Shown here: one piece after another, positions 32,141 to 32,512 of the stretch
How the letters are laid out: the number at the start of each line of letters is the position of its first letter
Numbering within the stretch: position 1 is the first letter of the stretch
Origin: Verrucomicrobiota bacterium JB024
GTDB taxonomy: Bacteria; Verrucomicrobiota; Verrucomicrobiia; Opitutales; Cerasicoccaceae
Reading direction: 5' to 3'
Assembly (NCBI GenBank): GCA_030673825.1
Contig: JAUTCS010000008.1
Location: 1-32,512 of the forward strand
Length of the DNA stretch: 32,512 bases
Position numbers and translations under genes: made by a program
Notes under the pieces: model-generated
What the model was told of the DNA's origin: nothing
Databases searched by the model: none
What the model saw: the letters and a program-made list of their open reading frames with translations, nothing else

Positions 32141-32512
32141 ATGAGTGTCCGCATATACGAGCTCTCCAAAGAGCTGAACATGGAAAACAAGGAGGTCATG
32201 CAACTCCTCCGCGAACGTGGCCACGAGGTGAAAAGCGCCTCGAGCACGGTCGATAACATCTCCGCGCAGGCGCTCATCGAAGAATTCAGCGGGAACGGCT
32301 CGGCCGCCACTGAAACCGAAGAGTCCGTCGCCCAACCCGCCGCTCCCGTTGAGACGGTCAAGCCCGGTCCCGCGGTTCCGAAGCTTCCGCCCTCGGCCAT
32401 CGTGAAGACCCCTGCCCAGATCGAGCAGGAGCGTCGCGAGAAGGATGCCGCCGAGGATGCCGCCCGCCAGCAGCGCGAGGACGAGCGCGAGGCCGCCCGC
32501 CAGGCCCAGCGT
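32141..32512 (+). CDS. infB: Translation initiation factor IF-2, N-terminal part (cut by window edge)
   Basis: The first 124 codons are visible. Residues 1-50 form the IF-2 N-terminal helical domain (MSVRIYELSKELNMENKEVM followed by QLLRERGHEVKSASSTVDN). A low-complexity Ala/Pro/Glu-rich linker follows, ending in a charged helical stretch (AEDAARQQREDEREAARQA). The GTPase domain lies beyond the window. The gene follows nusA by 34 nt in the conserved nusA-infB operon. Confidence 0.94.
   Translation, partial: MSVRIYELSKELNMENKEVMQLLRERGHEVKSASSTVDNISAQALIEEFSGNGSAATETEESVAQPAAPVETVKPGPAVPKLPPSAIVKTPAQIEQERREKDAAEDAARQQREDEREAARQAQR

Overview
The window is a gene-dense, GC-rich bacterial chromosome segment. 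It is mostly housekeeping genes, with a short accessory patch at about 17.0-18.9 kb. The best guess is an Opitutae-type Verrucomicrobiota (Puniceicoccaceae-like). Three things point there: two secreted proteins ending in PEP-CTERM sorting tails, the mix of DUF502, PgpH, STELLO-type and Haem_bd proteins, and hairpin elements built from short words such as CACAGAG and CGCGAAG between genes. No rRNA, plasmid or phage structural gene is present, so the taxonomy is an inference.

Layout. 1-2.5 kb: a truncated haem-binding protein (-), histidyl-tRNA synthetase and a small membrane-anchored protein. 3.0-6.6 kb: a complete three-gene succinate dehydrogenase operon (sdhC-sdhA-sdhB) of the cytochrome b558 type, followed by a hairpin-rich intergenic region and tRNA-Thr(CGU) on the minus strand. 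7.2-16.8 kb: a long minus-strand run, read as HIT, phoH, pgpH, ybeY, DUF502, recO-like, LolA-like, nuclease-helicase and tspO. Its phoH-pgpH-ybeY-recO core resembles the order known in Bacillus, which supports the recO call. 17.0-18.9 kb: a 192-bp nested inverted repeat, two small unknown genes, a ribbon-helix-helix (RHH) regulator with a candidate operator, and a divergent RHH plus PD-(D/E)XK nuclease-like fusion.

19.0-24.0 kb: a membrane protein, cysteinyl-tRNA synthetase with a GT87-type transferase gene 16 nt behind it, then a convergent pair coupled by an ATGA overlap (a GT2 transferase and a STELLO-family transferase), suggesting surface glycan work. 24.1-28.0 kb: an AT-richer PEP-CTERM protein, threonyl-tRNA synthetase without a TGS domain, and a PEP-CTERM NlpC/P60 cysteine peptidase. 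28.0-29.3 kb: DUF3817 and HdeD-like membrane proteins and an orphan Nif11-type peptide. 29.5 kb to the end: rlmN, then nusA-infB (infB cut by the window edge). An intrinsic-terminator-like hairpin sits directly in front of the nusA start codon.

The most noteworthy items are the RHH/nuclease locus, the nusA leader terminator, the RecB-nuclease plus XPD/DinG helicase fusion, the orphan Nif11 peptide, and families of hairpins that occupy convergent gene ends. Some of these hairpins carry the TAG stop codons in their arms.
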